64,000 bases of DNA from Bos javanicus (taxonomy: Eukaryota; Chordata; Mammalia; Artiodactyla; Bovidae), in assembly GCF_032452875.1 (NCBI RefSeq), contig NC_083879.1:86003572-86067571 (forward strand), in the 5' to 3' direction. Shown here one piece after another: positions 20,738 to 31,885 of this stretch. Positions within the stretch are counted from its first letter, which is position 1, and each line of letters begins with the position of its first letter. The notes below the pieces were generated by a model. That model did not search any database and had not been told where the DNA came from. It worked only from the letters and a program-made list of their open reading frames with translations. A program made the translations under genes and the position numbers.

Positions 20738-21196
20738 TGCTGCTGCCGTTCAGCCGCTCAGTCGTGTCCGACTCTCTGCGACCCCGTGGACCACAGCACG
20801 CCAGGCCTCCCTGTCCTTCACCAACGCCCGGAGCTTGCTCAAACTCATGTCCATTGAGTCGGAGATGCCATCCAACCATCTCATCCTCTGTCCTCCCCTT
20901 CTCCTCCTGCCTTCAATCTTCCCCAGCATCAGGGTCTTTTCCAGTGAGTCAGTTCTTCGCATCAGGTGGCCAAAGTACTGAAGTTTCAGCTTCAGCATCA
21001 GTCTTTCCAATGAATATTCAGGGTTGATATCCTTCAGGCTTGACTTATTTGATTTCCTTGCTGTCCAAGGGACTCTCAAGAGTCTTCTCCAACACCAACA
21101 GTTCAAAAGCATCAATCCTTTGGCACTCAGCCTTCTGTATGGTTCAGCTTTCACATCCATGTATGTCTCCTGGAAAAACTACAGCTCTAACTATCG
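20738..21196 (-). mobile_element. BovB LINE 3' fragment
   Basis: Antisense BovB 3' end with a gctgctgctgcc-type tail at 20725-20738. It is 5' truncated near 21196 within the RT C-terminal region. Confidence 0.87.
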
Positions 21197-21262
21197 AGAC
21201 TACACAGTAACAGAGTGTGGCCCTTTAAAGACCTGAACCATGAGTCCGTGCGGATAAGAGTC

Positions 21263-21575
21263 CAAAGGCATCAGTTCTTCGGCGCTCAGCCATCGTTATG
21301 GTCCAACTCTCACATCCATACACGGTTACTGGAAAAACCATAGCTTTGGCGATACAAATCTTTGTTGGCAAAGTAATGTCTCTGTTTTTTCATATGCTGT
21401 CTATGTTGGTCATAGCTTTTCTTCCCAGGAGCTCGCGTCTTTTAATTTCATGGCTGCAGTCACTGTCCACAGTGATTTTGGAGCCCAAGAAAATACAGCC
21501 TGTCATTGTTTCCATTGTTTGCCCATCTACTCACCAGGAAGTGGAGGGACCGGAGGCCATGGTCTTAGTTTCTTG
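21263..21575 (-). mobile_element. BovB LINE internal fragment
   Basis: Antisense BovB from the RT C-terminus upstream to near the KIMASG region. About 95 bases of it repeat element positions already present in the neighbouring fragment (20738-21196), and 66 bases of unrelated sequence separate the two. They are therefore separate insertions or a local rearrangement, not one copy with a gap. Confidence 0.85.
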
Positions 21576-21857
21576 CGTCTGTTCATCCTCTCTGTCCGCC
21601 ATCTCCGCCGAGCAGACTAGTGGGGTTACACCTTGACCATGTGCACTCAGACTCAGGCTTCCTGTCCTGGGGATGATAGTCGGAGCGGCCGAGCCCCACA
21701 TAGTCCTTCTTAGCACCTAGCAACTTGGGTCTCCAGACCCCATAGAAGGTGGGCTCCCTAAGGTTGCTAATAGAAGGGTGCCCTGAACAATGGCATCTCC
21801 CCTAAAAGACACAGGATCCCATGTCCTCATAGTGTGGGGTGATGCTGAGCCCATTTA
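21576..21857. other. Unique intergenic DNA
   Basis: No recognisable feature. Confidence 0.4.
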
Positions 21858-22077
21858 TTATGCGTGTGTGTGCTCAGTCACGTCCGACTCTTTGCCACCA
21901 GAGGGACTATAGCTGGCCAGGCTCCTCTGTTGTTGGGATTTTCCAGACAAGAATACTGGAGTGGGTTGCCATTTCCTTCTCTAGGGGATCTTCCCAACTC
22001 AGAAATCAAATCCCTGTGTCCTGCGTCTCCTGTCTTGGCAGGCAGATTCTTTACAGCTAGTGCCAGCTGGGAAGCCC
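21858..22077 (-). mobile_element. Bov-tA SINE
   Basis: Full-length antisense Bov-tA from ctcagtcacgtccgactctt to gccagctgggaagccc. Internal changes include a ccaccagagggac word in place of the usual cgaccccatggac. Confidence 0.88.
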
Positions 22078-23594
22078 CTGGTCATTATGATCAGGACCAA
22101 ATTCCCAACCTGCAAATGGCATGGGTGAAGCCAGCTTGGAGTTACGGCATTTTAAAAGTTGGGAAGGGCTGGAATGATGGTCTTGCCCAGAAAATCATGA
22201 TGTCAGCAGGTAGTTAGTGGATCCACTAGAATGGCATCAGGTCTACACATTTTTAGCCCATCCCTTCCCGTCGCTGGTCATCTGAAGATGCTAAAGGCAG
22301 CAAGCTGAGTGCCTACAAGCCTTGTTCAAGGGCTGGGTTTGCCCAGATGATGTTAGACATGGCCGGCTCCTCCCTGCACCATGCTGTGAGGCCACCCGTG
22401 AACAGCAGTGCTTGGACCTGGGGCAAGTGGCCAGACTCGTCCCCACATGCAGTGAGGGAGAAAGCACCTCCATCAAGGAATATTTCATTCTAAGATATTT
22501 TCAATTGAAATAGGCATTAACTGTGCTGTATACGGTACTAATAAACTCCTAAGTGTGAAAGATAGCAACATATAAATGAAATAAATTTATCTGGGCATGG
22601 TGTGACGCTTCTGAAGAAGTTAACAATGGTCATAGTTTGATTTTTATTATACTAAGGTGGACTCTTAACCAGGGAAGTGCCTCATAGTTTGGTATTTTAA
22701 ACTTTGGCTTGGACAGCCACGCTGGGTCTCTTTTTGAAGTCAGAAGCCTTCTGTGGATCGAAATCTTGCCCCTTTAGTGTCCTGGATGTGGGAGCTCAGC
22801 TGAGTCCCCTGGGTTAGCCTCTCTGGTCCTTAGTTCCCTACTGACCCCCGGGAACTGAGCCCCCGGGGTTCTGACGGCTCCAGGAGTTACCTGCCATCAT
22901 AAGCACGGCCACGGTGTGCTGTCTGTGAAATGAGAGGTGAGTGACGTGCCTTCCACTTTGCCTTCTCATTCTAGAATTCTGAGATCCAGACCAGAGATGA
23001 GAGCTAGACTAGACTGGATTCCAAGATGGTGACCAGAGACAGCTGGAGGGGCGGGGAGGAATCAGCTGGGTCCTCCAGGGCGGGGGCGGGCCTTCTGTGG
23101 TGTGAGGAAGACCCCGTGTCTGGGGGCTGTCACCCACCACGGTGGTCCTTGGATGGAAGGAGCCCGGGCCGTGGAGGAGGAATGCCTCAGAGACACTGCC
23201 CCGCGGCTTCCGGGAGGTGGAGGTGGCTCAGGCAGAGTCCAGGGCCTGGGATGCTCTGCTCGGGCTCTGAGGAGCCATCTTCATCCTCAAGCCTGCCCGG
23301 GTCTCTCCTTCCAGCCTGGGAGGAAAGCTTGGGCGGTGACTTTTGACCACCTTGATGATGGAGGGAATGGTCAGGCTGACTGCCTCTCCCGAGACCCTCT
23401 GGGGGGCGGGCAGGAGCCAGCCCTGCTGGCAAAGCAGCAACAGGCGGGATGCACCTTCCACCCCAGGCGTGCACGTTATCAGGGGCCGGCAGGCACTGAG
23501 GTCTGTGCAGTTGCAGACCTGACCTGGGGAAATGCCTTCCTGACCTCCACATGCATGAGCCAACCTCCCTCCATTGAGGAAGAAACAGAGGTCT
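22078..23594. other. Unique intergenic DNA
   Basis: 22490-22700 is AT-rich (ttaactgtgctgtatac, aaataaatttatct). 22760-23590 is GC-rich with overlapping frames up to 164 codons and no recognisable domain. Confidence 0.4.
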
Positions 23595-23604
23595 GAACCT
23601 CCTC

Positions 23605-23868
23605 TGCTGCTGCTGCTGCTAAGTCGCTTCAGTCGTGTCCAACTCTGTGCGACCCCATAGATGGCAGCCCACCAGGCTCCCCCATCTCTGGGATTCTCTA
23701 GGCAAGAACACTGGAGTGGGTTGCCATTTCCTTCTCCAATGCATGAAAGTGAAAAGTCAAAGTGAAGTCGCTCAGTTGTGTCCGACTCTTAGCGACCCCA
23801 TGGACTGCAGCCCACCAGGCTCCTCCGTCCACGGGGTTTTCCAGGCAAGAGTACTGGAGCGGGTGCCA
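23605..23868 (-). mobile_element. Bov-A2 SINE
   Basis: Antisense Bov-A2 dimer with a (GCT)n tail at 23606-23621, two Bov-A units and the linker at 23736-23768. Flanking words aacctcctc (23596-23604) and aacttcctc (23869-23877) form a probable 9-base target duplication with one mismatch. Confidence 0.9.
23745..23756 (+). promoter_or_regulatory. ISRE-like motif inside Bov-A2
   Basis: gaaagtgaaaag fits GAAANNGAAA. It is the same linker motif as in the Bov-A2 at 11682-11955, but the third repeat is mutated to gtcaaagtg. Confidence 0.35.
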
Positions 23869-23877
23869 AACTTCCTC

Positions 23878-24720
23878 AGCCTCTACTGAGAAGCTGGCTG
23901 CCATCCGAGCCTCCGCTTCATCTTCCGAGTCTGAGACGGTGATGTCAGCGTCAGCCGAGACATCTCGACTTTCCCAGCTCCTGTCTCCTCCAGCCGCCCT
24001 GCTGCCCACGAAGTATCTGTGTGTCCCTCCGCTTCGGGAGGCTCCTCGCTTTTGCAGATGTGGGGCTTTCTGTCTGCCTCCTTCCCAGCGGTACCAGGTG
24101 AGGCGCTTGGCAACGTGACGCCTGTTTTTGGCCCAGTCGGCACAGAGGCAGACGTCACTCCCCAGCCTCCGCATCTTCCCTCTGGCAGCGGCGTCTCCTA
24201 CATGCCTGCTCCGCGCCACGATCCCGCTTGCCCAGACTCACGTAGGGTAAGAGGTTCTTTGCTTTCCACTTCAATCGATCCCCAGGAGTTGAAAATTTCT
24301 GGAAGTGCAGGAGGTGGATAGTGTTTTCCAGAAAACGCTGAAATTTTTAAGTGTTCACCATTCATTAATTTGCTGTTTAATAGTATCTGTATTTGCACCA
24401 AACCCCTCAAGGCCACAGGTAACGCACGGAGGGCCAATCGCAAACGTGTGTTTCTCTAAGGGAGCCTGGTCCTTGGCAATGTGTGGGCTGGAGTTGCTCT
24501 CCCATCCTCTCCTGAACTGCAAGCTGGCTGAAGACCGGGTTTGCCCAGGGAGCCTCAGATGCACCGTGAGACCCGTGGGGAACTCGTGCGGCTGTGTCTC
24601 CCTTCGTGAGACTCTGAGCCTGGGTCCTGCGCAGCGGTGCTGCTGCATTTCTGGGTTTTATGTTCTGGAATTGTCTTCAGTTTGGGCTTACAAGCACCAA
24701 GAACTTAATTTCCTTATGAT
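23878..24720. other. Unique intergenic DNA
   Basis: Non-repetitive with short frames on both strands. No recognisable exon or RNA. Confidence 0.4.
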
Positions 24721-24721
24721 T

Positions 24722-25158
24722 TGTTGTTGTTCTTCAGTTGCTAAGTCGTGTTCGACTCTTTGCGACCCCATGGACTGCGGCACGCCAGGCCTCCCTGTCC
24801 TTCACCATCTCCAAGTTTGCCGAAGTTCATATGCAGTGAATTGATGATGCCATCTGACCACCTCATCCTCTGTCGTCCCCTTCTCCTTCTGCCTTCTATC
24901 TTTCCCAGCATCGGGGTCTTTTCCAATGAGTTGGCTCTTCATATCAGGTGGTCAAAGTTCTGGAGCTTCAGCTTCAGCATCAGTCCTTCCAATGAACACT
25001 CAGGGTTGGTTTCCTAAGGACCAACTGCTTTCGTCTCCTTGATGTCCAAAGGACTCTCGAGACTTAGCGTGATCCGTTGGTGCTCAGCCTCCTTTTTGGT
25101 CCAACTCTTAAATCCGTACATGACTGCTAGAAAAACTGCAGCTTTGACTAAATACACA
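24722..25158 (-). mobile_element. BovB LINE 3' fragment
   Basis: Antisense BovB 3' end with a (TTG)n-like tail at 24720-24732, diverged in the RT C-terminal portion (a gap near 25060). It directly abuts the L1 fragment that follows. Confidence 0.85.
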
Positions 25159-25487
25159 GAACATAGAAGTTTCCATCCTAACCGTTTCTCAGTGTACATT
25201 TCGGTGGCATTTGGTGCATTCTCAGAGCGGTGCCATCATCGCCGGAACGTCTCCACCCCCACAAATGGAAACTCGCCCCCGTGAAACACTGACTGCCCAT
25301 CCCCACCCAGTCCCTGTGACCACCATCCCCTCTCTGTCTCTGGGGGCTGGACGACTCCGGGTCCCTCACAGGAGTGGAATCAGATGCATCCCTCCTGTTG
25401 CAACTGGGTTATTTCGCTCAACACTGTCCTCAAGGTTCGTCCATGTTGTTGTGGGATGGAGGCACAGTTCCCTTCCTTCTCTTTTTT

Positions 25488-25816
25488 GTGGTCGCGCCAG
25501 ACAGCTTTCAGGATCTTAGTTCCCTGCTTGCCAAGTCACTTCAGTTTCGTCAGACTCTTTGCGACCCCGTGGACTGTAGCCCGCCAGGCTCCTCTGTCCA
25601 TGGGGATTCTCTAGGCAAGAATACTAGAGTCAGTTGCCATTTCCTTCTCCAGGGGATCTTCCCAACCCGGGGATCGAACCTGCATCTCTGCGTCTCCTGC
25701 ATTGGCTGGCTGGTTCTTTAGCACTAGTGTGACCTGGGAAGCCTGTCGAGGGATTAAACCAGACCCTCAGCAGCGAGGGTGCCGAGTCCTACCCGCAGGA
25801 CCACCAGGGAATCCCC
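25488..25816 (-). mobile_element. CHR-type SINE inside L1, split by Bov-tA
   Basis: Two antisense CHR pieces: 25488-25533 (tggtcgcgccagac, ggatcttagttccctg) and 25745-25816 (gggattaaaccagaccctc, ggaccaccagggaatcccc). The Bov-tA at 25534-25744 separates them. Confidence 0.78.
25534..25744 (-). mobile_element. Bov-tA SINE inside CHR SINE
   Basis: Full-length antisense Bov-tA (aagtcacttcagtttcgtca to gtgacctgggaagcc). It is the youngest of three nested elements here. Flanking ccctg and gcctg may be a short target duplication. Confidence 0.88.
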
Positions 25817-26000
25817 TCCCTCCCTTCTCAAGGCTGAGCAGTGGTCACTGTACGGGTGGACCACGCCGGTTATCCGTCACCTGCTGGCAGATGCTGGGTT
25901 GTCTCCGGTTTTGGCCGGTGTGGATGCTGCTGCCACGAGGACCTGTTTGAGTCCCCACCGTGGGTCCTCAGAGGCCTCACCCATCCTTCTAGGCTTTCTC

Positions 26001-26378
26001 AGAGGCCGTTCCGCATGGGGCTGACTCTGCCACCTCCCTTTCCAGGCTCAGCACAAGTGTCTCCATCCTCCTGGGCCAGCTGGTGGGCAGGTGTGTGCAC
26101 CTGCCACCATGCCTGAGCCTGCTGCTGTACCCTTCTCATTCAGCCCACATCTCAACCTCCAGTCTCTGAGAGACAGGATTAGGTGTGAACCTTATGTGAG
26201 CCAACAGATAGATATGTATTCATCAGATTAATAAAGAGAGACCCAGATGCTGGGACAACCTAGTGATGCCTTGTCTTTAAATTCATTTGAACCTCTGCTC
26301 TCACCCTGTCCTTCCTCAATGTCTATCCCTCTTTTCTCTTCAGAGCCCCGACATCCACGACACCCTTATTCACGAGGA
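26001..26378. other. Unique intergenic DNA
   Basis: No recognisable feature before the 48-bp minisatellite. Confidence 0.4.
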
Positions 26379-26570
26379 GTTGCTGGGGCGCCCACCTCCT
26401 GACCACAGCATCTTTCTGTAGATGCTGTTGCTGGGGTGCCCGCCTCCTGACCACAGCATCTTTCTGTAGATGCTGTTGCTGGGGTGCCCGCCTCCTGACC
26501 ACAGCATCTTTCTGTAGATGCTGTTGCTGGGGCGCCCGCCTCCTGACCACAGCATCTTTCTGTAGATGCT
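26379..26570. repeat. 48-bp minisatellite, 4 copies
   Basis: Exactly 4 x 48 bases, with starts at 26379, 26427, 26475 and 26523, each beginning gttgctgggg and ending ttctgtagatgct. Only CpG/TpG-type differences separate units. The period is divisible by three, so all three minus-strand frames stay open with 16-residue repeats. Confidence 0.95.
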
Positions 26571-28091
26571 GAAAACACTACCTGCCATCCCGTGGTTGGG
26601 TGAGCCGAGGGCGCGCGGCTCCACGGGCCGGGACGCTGGCCCTGGAATGGCGCCCAGGCCTTTGTTTGGAGAAATTCCAGGCTTTTATTTTCTTACAATA
26701 GAATGTGAACCCATCCACAAAGGGAGAAACTCGGGCGAAATAAATAACGAAAACCACTTTTCATTGACTCCTCAGGTCATTTGACCTGACCCCGCGTCTC
26801 AGTGGTCAGCCCTTTGGCTAACTACTGATGGTACAGAGAGATTATTTTTGCAGTTTCGTGCTGATTTCCTTATTCGTCAATTTCTCGGTTTTATGTTCTC
26901 GGGTTGGCCCGGGACCCACAACAAAGGCTTGGTCCGTCAGGACAAAGGCACCCATTGGTCATTCGCCAAACCACATACCCAGGAGAGGAGCAGTCACCGA
27001 TGAGCTTCTCTGGGGACCACACCAATCTACCCAGCCTGACAGAGATGCTCGTTTGATCCCCACTCTACCCATCCGCCCGCATTCATCTGCAAATCCTGCC
27101 GTCCCACGAAAAGCAAGACGTGCAGCCCCAAAGCCGGAGGGATGCTGCCAACGGTTACGAGAAGCCCACCCTGACGGTTAACAACTGTCACTCCTGTTAC
27201 CACCTCCCACCTCCCGCCCCGTCTCTCTATCCTTAATTTTAAACCCTTGAAAGCAAATGGAGAGAGCTGTGCCTTTTCTTCAGCGCATCTGTGGGTGGTC
27301 GCTAAGGTGACATATTAAATGACCTCCCCGGGAGCCAGTTTTGTAATAAACCATTTAGCGCCTCGCAAGTCTGTGTGTTTCTGCCGGGTGGTTATTTGTT
27401 TCACTGAGATTAAAGAACTCTGAACTTTCAGCGTGTGCTATTTATTGTGTTGAGCTGTGTTTAAAGGAAATCTACTGCTTTCCCATTGATGGGAGGCTCC
27501 AGCTAACAGCACTTTAAAGAAGTGGAAAATGCTCAGTTATCACCCAATGTGAGTGGGATCAATAGTAGCTCAGTAGTGCCTGATAATTGGAGGAGCTGTT
27601 ACATACAAGAGCTGGTGTCTCCTTGAGTGACTCTTACCAATCTGCTGTCCACCATCCTCTGATAATCAGACCGAAAATATGGTGGGAATTTTCCTTTCTT
27701 AAAATCAAGCTTGTGAAGAACATTAGAAATATGATGGGGAAAAAACCCCTCATTGTTCAACTCAGCAGGGAGGAAAATCCAGGAGGTGGGCAGCTCTCTG
27801 CTGGACAGATGGAAGCCAGAGAGGCAGAGGGCGTGGCACTGGGGCCACCTGAGGGACGTGGTGTCAGAGCCTGGAGCGGCCGCTGCTCTCCCGCCTCCCC
27901 CAGCCCTCCTCCCCACCCCCGATCGGGGCGGGGGTCACGGCTCGAGAGGAGCTGTGGTCAGAGCCCCGGCAGTGGTCACTCCAGCTTTCTGACCACGTCT
28001 CAGGGCTTCCACGAGCCCGCTGCCTGGGGCTGGGAAGGCCTTCGAAGAGAAGAGTTCAGACGCAGTCAGGAGGCGTGGCTGTCGCCCTTGT
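26571..28091. other. Unique DNA; candidate regulatory tract 27190-27740
   Basis: 27190-27740 has a low-CpG, AT-balanced composition with words such as ccttaattttaaaccc, gacatattaaatgacc and gcgtgtgctatttattgtg that resemble developmental noncoding elements. 27750-28090 is GC-rich. No exon is recognised. Confidence 0.35.
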
Positions 28092-28266
28092 TCTCAGCTG
28101 CTCAGCCATAACCAACTCTGTGAGCTCATGGACCGTAGCCCACTAGGCTCCTCTGTCCATGGGTGGCCATTTCCTCCTCCAGGTGACCTTCCCGACCCAC
28201 GGATGGAACCTGTGTCTCCTGCATGGGCAGGCTGGTTTTTGACCCCTGAGCCACCTGGGACGCCCC
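28092..28266 (-). mobile_element. Bov-tA SINE with internal deletion
   Basis: Antisense Bov-tA missing about 30 bases in the body (between gtccatggg and tggccatttcc). The head, ending gccacctgggacgcc, is diverged. Confidence 0.82.
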
Positions 28267-29195
28267 AGGAGGCATCAGAGCTCATGCCCCAGACTTGCCT
28301 GTGGTGAAGACTCTCAAACCTTCTGAGTTCTTCTCTCGGTTCATCCTTCACCAATTCAAGGGATCCTCAAGCCCTGGCCAGGGGCGACCCTATCGGGGGA
28401 TAGATCTCAACTGAGATCCCCACCTTCTGGGCTCTGTGTCTGGCTGTGCATCTCTTGTTCCTGAGAGGCAGGGAGCGAGCAGCGTATGCTGCTGACTTGC
28501 TCTCCAGGCCTACGGGCAGAAGCGTGTCTGGGCTCTCGTGACCCGGGGGCCGAGGAACTCTAGGGGCAGGTCAGCCCTAATGGATGGACCTTGTCTGGTT
28601 CCCTCCGCTCACTCTGGGCCGGCTGTGCCAGACCCAGGCCAGCTCTATTTTGCTGAGACTCTGTGAGGTCTCAGTATTTCTGAGTCCCGCTTCCTTGGGG
28701 CCAAACGCCCAGTGTCCCCCTGGGGTTGGAGGGCCTGGTCGACAGTTGCATCCATGCCACCCGCCGCTGGACTGTGAGCTGGTGGAGGGGCAGGACCGCA
28801 GTCTTCCTGCTGCGCCCGGGACACCTAACACTGCAGGTGCGGGGCGCCTGGGGACGCAGTGACCTCTGGGGACAGGCCTGCTCTCCAGCATCGCTGTTTC
28901 CTGAAGTGGGAGTGTTCGCATCATGAAATAACCTCATGACTGAGTATCTGTCGGTTTGTGCTCGTTTCTGGCGACTCCTCAAGAGGCTTCCCTGGATACC
29001 CAGGAGCTGCCTCTAAGGACGCACCCTGACCTTTGTGTTGGATGGGCCAGTCTGCTTCCCAGATCAAATCCGTCATGGCATTTGCTGAGAATTTTACCCG
29101 AAGAAGGGCTGCCTAGAGCCCTTCAAGAGAAGCAAGTTGCTGCAGTTCTAATAAGACTTTCCCCTCTGAAAATCGAGCTGCATATTTCAGTTATT
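28267..29195. other. Unique GC-rich intergenic DNA
   Basis: No recognisable feature. Frames on both strands are short and lack motifs. Confidence 0.4.
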
Positions 29196-29204
29196 AGTGT
29201 GAGG

Positions 29205-29418
29205 GGCTTCTCTGGGGGCTCAGCGGTAGAGAACCTGCCTGCCAATGCAGGAGACGCAGGGTCAATCCCTGGGTCAGGAAGATCCCCTGGAGAAGGAAAT
29301 GGCCACCCACTCCAGGATTCTCTCCTGGGAAATCCCATGGACAGAGGAGCCTGGTGGGCTACAGTCCATGGGGTCACAAAGAGCTGGACACGACTGAGCG
29401 ACGCACGCTTTGACTTTC
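29205..29418 (+). mobile_element. Bov-tA SINE with target-site duplication
   Basis: Full-length sense Bov-tA with A-box-like gggctcagcggtagag, B-box-like gggtcaatccc and body ending ggacacgactgagcgac. An exact 9-base repeat, agtgtgagg, flanks it at 29196-29204 and 29419-29427. Confidence 0.9.
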
Positions 29419-29427
29419 AGTGTGAGG

Positions 29428-30120
29428 TGTACGAGGGTGAGGGGCACTTGATGATGGGCACTGTTTGGGGGTACCAGGCAGCTGTACAGGCTGGTTGGTG
29501 CGCTCTTTGGGCTGGTCTAACGGTCTCAGGGATGACAGTTCATTCTCTGGTGTTAATGGTCCGACTTGAGTCACAAAGGCAGCGAATGGCTGTTTTCTGA
29601 CATTTGTTACTAAGAGGAAGGCTTTTTCCCAGTCTCTGCCTTAGCTTCCCCTGATCAACAGAAACTTTTGATTTTTTCACGCACATGTGAACAGGTAAAT
29701 GCAGTTCCTTCTACAGATGACTTTAAAATTGCTGCGCCAGGTCTTAGTTGTGGCACGTGGGATCTACCCATTTAATGTCTTCAAAATGCTTTGAGAACCA
29801 ATCTGTAGCCAGACCCCGAGATATCTTTCCGTATCTTTCGGTGGTATTTTTCCAGAAGAGCACAGAAATTTATGAGCGTGTCTGTGTAAAATGGAACTTC
29901 CAGATGGTGTGAGCCAAAGGAGGCTGCCAGCATCCACGTGCCACCTCGGCAGAGGGCAGAGTCAGGAAGCCACTGGAGCTGGTGTAGCTGCGGGTTCACG
30001 GGCAGGGCTGCTGCCCACTGGCCAGCCTGGCCTGGCAGCGTGGCCCAGGGGAAGGCCTGTGTCCCGGCCTCTGGGGCAACAGCACGCCTCCTGTTCGTTT
30101 GAATACACGAGGCGCAAAGA
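29428..30120. other. Unique intergenic DNA
   Basis: No recognisable feature. Confidence 0.4.
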
Positions 30121-30610
30121 GTGAGGTGAATGAGACGTGCGTCCTGGTGTAATCGCTGACATTGGCCGAAGCAAGCTGCCTAAGGAAAGTAAGTGGGCAA
30201 GCGCTTTGGCCGGCGCCCTGGAGCTGAACGGAATGGTTTGGGGACTGAGTAACGCCAGGGCTGCTCACGAGACCAAGACGGTTCAACGGGGCGCCGGGGG
30301 TCTCCGCAGATCGCTGTCCAGCACCTACACACGATGCTTGGGGGTGATTGTAAGCCCCTTGCCCCCGCTTTCTCGTCTTCCGCCCGCTTCCCCTGCTGCT
30401 TCACGGGCGTTCCACGGAGAGTGAGCAGCGTCGGAAGACTTAATACAAGTCTCACTAGAAAATAAGAAAGGCCACGCCCCCCGCAGAACACGCGGGAGGG
30501 GAGGTGGCCTTCCTCTCCTCTCCTGGGCCGCAGACACCTGGGCAGGGACAGAGGTGACCTGCCCGCCTGCGCCGGCGCGGCATGTCCTTCATCTGCGCTC
30601 GGGGTCCCTG
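30121..30610. promoter_or_regulatory. CpG-island-like block without an evident gene
   Basis: By hand I count about 37 CpG in the 480 bases 30121-30600, with GC near 60 percent, so observed/expected CpG is close to 0.9. It is not a repeat I recognise. No clear exon, splice donor context or start codon with a known protein follows on either strand. It could be an orphan promoter, a poised enhancer, or simply a GC-rich locus. Confidence 0.5.
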
Positions 30611-30641
30611 TCAGTTGCATTCAAATGATCAAAATCACTTG

Positions 30642-30918
30642 TGCTGTGCTAAGTCGCTCAGTCGTGTGCGACTCTTTGTGACCCCATGGACTACAGCCGC
30701 CAGGCTCCTCAGTCCATGGGATTCTCCAGGCAAGAATCCTGGAGTGGGTTGCCAAGTCCTCCTCCAGGGGATCTTACCAACCCAGGTATTGAACCCAAGA
30801 ATACTGGAGTGGGTAGCATATCCCTTCTCCAGGGGAGCTTCCTGATCCAGAAATTGAACCAGGGTCTCCTGTGTTGCAGGTGGATTCTTTACCAGATGAG
30901 CTACCTGGGAAGCCCTCT
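30642..30918 (-). mobile_element. Bov-tA SINE with internal 65-bp duplication
   Basis: Antisense Bov-tA longer than usual because a segment starting caagaatcctggagtggg at 30731 is repeated as caagaatactggagtggg at 30796, a 65-base period. The head ends tacctgggaagccctc. Confidence 0.88.
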
Positions 30919-31513
30919 TTGTTGACGTTGGCAGCAGCCGAATGAGTCAGCCGGAGCAGGACACAGTGCCCCCTTACCTTATGTTTGTTGCATTACAAAT
31001 GCAAATTTGCAGGAATTTAACAACAAAAATAGCAAACCAACTCCTAGCCAAGAACACGATTTTCCTGCATCATTTACTAATGAGTCTCCTGACTCATTGG
31101 CCTCTTGATGAACACGGCCCCAAGTCTGTCTGCAGAGGAGACCACTGTCTTCCCAAAGCAGCGTCCGTGCCCCACTGGGCAGCGCAAGAGCCCTTCCGGG
31201 GGATCGTGGAAAGCCTTCAGCTTCCAGTTCCCCCTCTCCTTTGTCGTCAGGGAGGGGCCTTTGTTAGCCTCCCCATCTTCCCCGATGCCCTTCCACACGG
31301 GACAGGACATGGGTGGGGCAGGGAGAGGTAGGGGCCCAGCAGAGACTGCCCTTGACCTGCTGGGGCTGTGGTCCTCCTGGCCCGTCACAGCCACGGCCCC
31401 CAAGTCCTGCTTCAGTAGAGCCCGTGTGATCCAAAGGGCGATCTTAGAATGAACTTTGAAATTTGCTCTATGGAATGGGAGGATTTTTCCAAATTAAGCT
31501 TTATTTTATGTAA
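30919..31513. other. Unique intergenic DNA
   Basis: 30990-31010 has an octamer site (atgcaaat at 30999-31006) within a gcaaatttgc palindrome. The rest is unremarkable. Confidence 0.4.
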
Positions 31514-31885
31514 TTGCTTCTAATTGTGGTGCTGGAGAAGATTCTTGAGAGACCTTTGGGTAGCAAGGAGATCCAAGTGGTCCATGCTAAAGGAAATCAG
31601 TCCTGAATGTTCATTGGAAGGACTGATGGTGAAGCTGAAGCTCCAATACTCTGTCCACCTGATGCAAAAAACTGACTCATTGGAAAAGACCCTGATGCTG
31701 GGAAAGATTGAAGGTGGGAGGAAAAGGGGATGACAGAGGATGAGATGGTTGGATGGCATCACCCACTCAATGGACATGAGTTTGAGCAAACTCTGGGAGA
31801 TGGTGGAGGACAGGAAGCCTGGCGTGCTGCCGTCCATAGGGTCACAAAGATTCAGACATGGCTTAGCGAGTGAACACACACACAA
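31514..31885 (+). mobile_element. BovB LINE 3' fragment
   Basis: Sense BovB 3' end from ggtgctggagaagattcttg to agacatggcttagcgagtga, followed by a short (CA)n tail at 31875-31885. 5' truncated. Confidence 0.87.

Larger units (their letters stand above)
25160..26000 (-). mobile_element. Old L1 3' end, interrupted by nested SINEs
   Basis: Antisense L1 3' region. Words such as gtttctcagtgtacatttcg, tgtgaccaccatcccctctc, ggttatttcgctcaacactg and tcaaggttcgtccatgttgt before the insert, and gatgctgctgccacgaggac and tgtttgagtccc after it, follow the known L1 layout. The interruption is at 25488-25816. Many CpG substitutions indicate an old copy in a GC-rich setting. Confidence 0.75.

Noticed and set aside
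21858..22077. CTCF site at ccaccagagggac
   Set aside because: It matches only about 11 of 14 core positions and arises from point changes inside a Bov-tA.
23102..23596. 164-codon plus-strand frame
   Set aside because: Low-complexity GC-rich translation without recognisable motifs, with opposite-strand frames of similar length.
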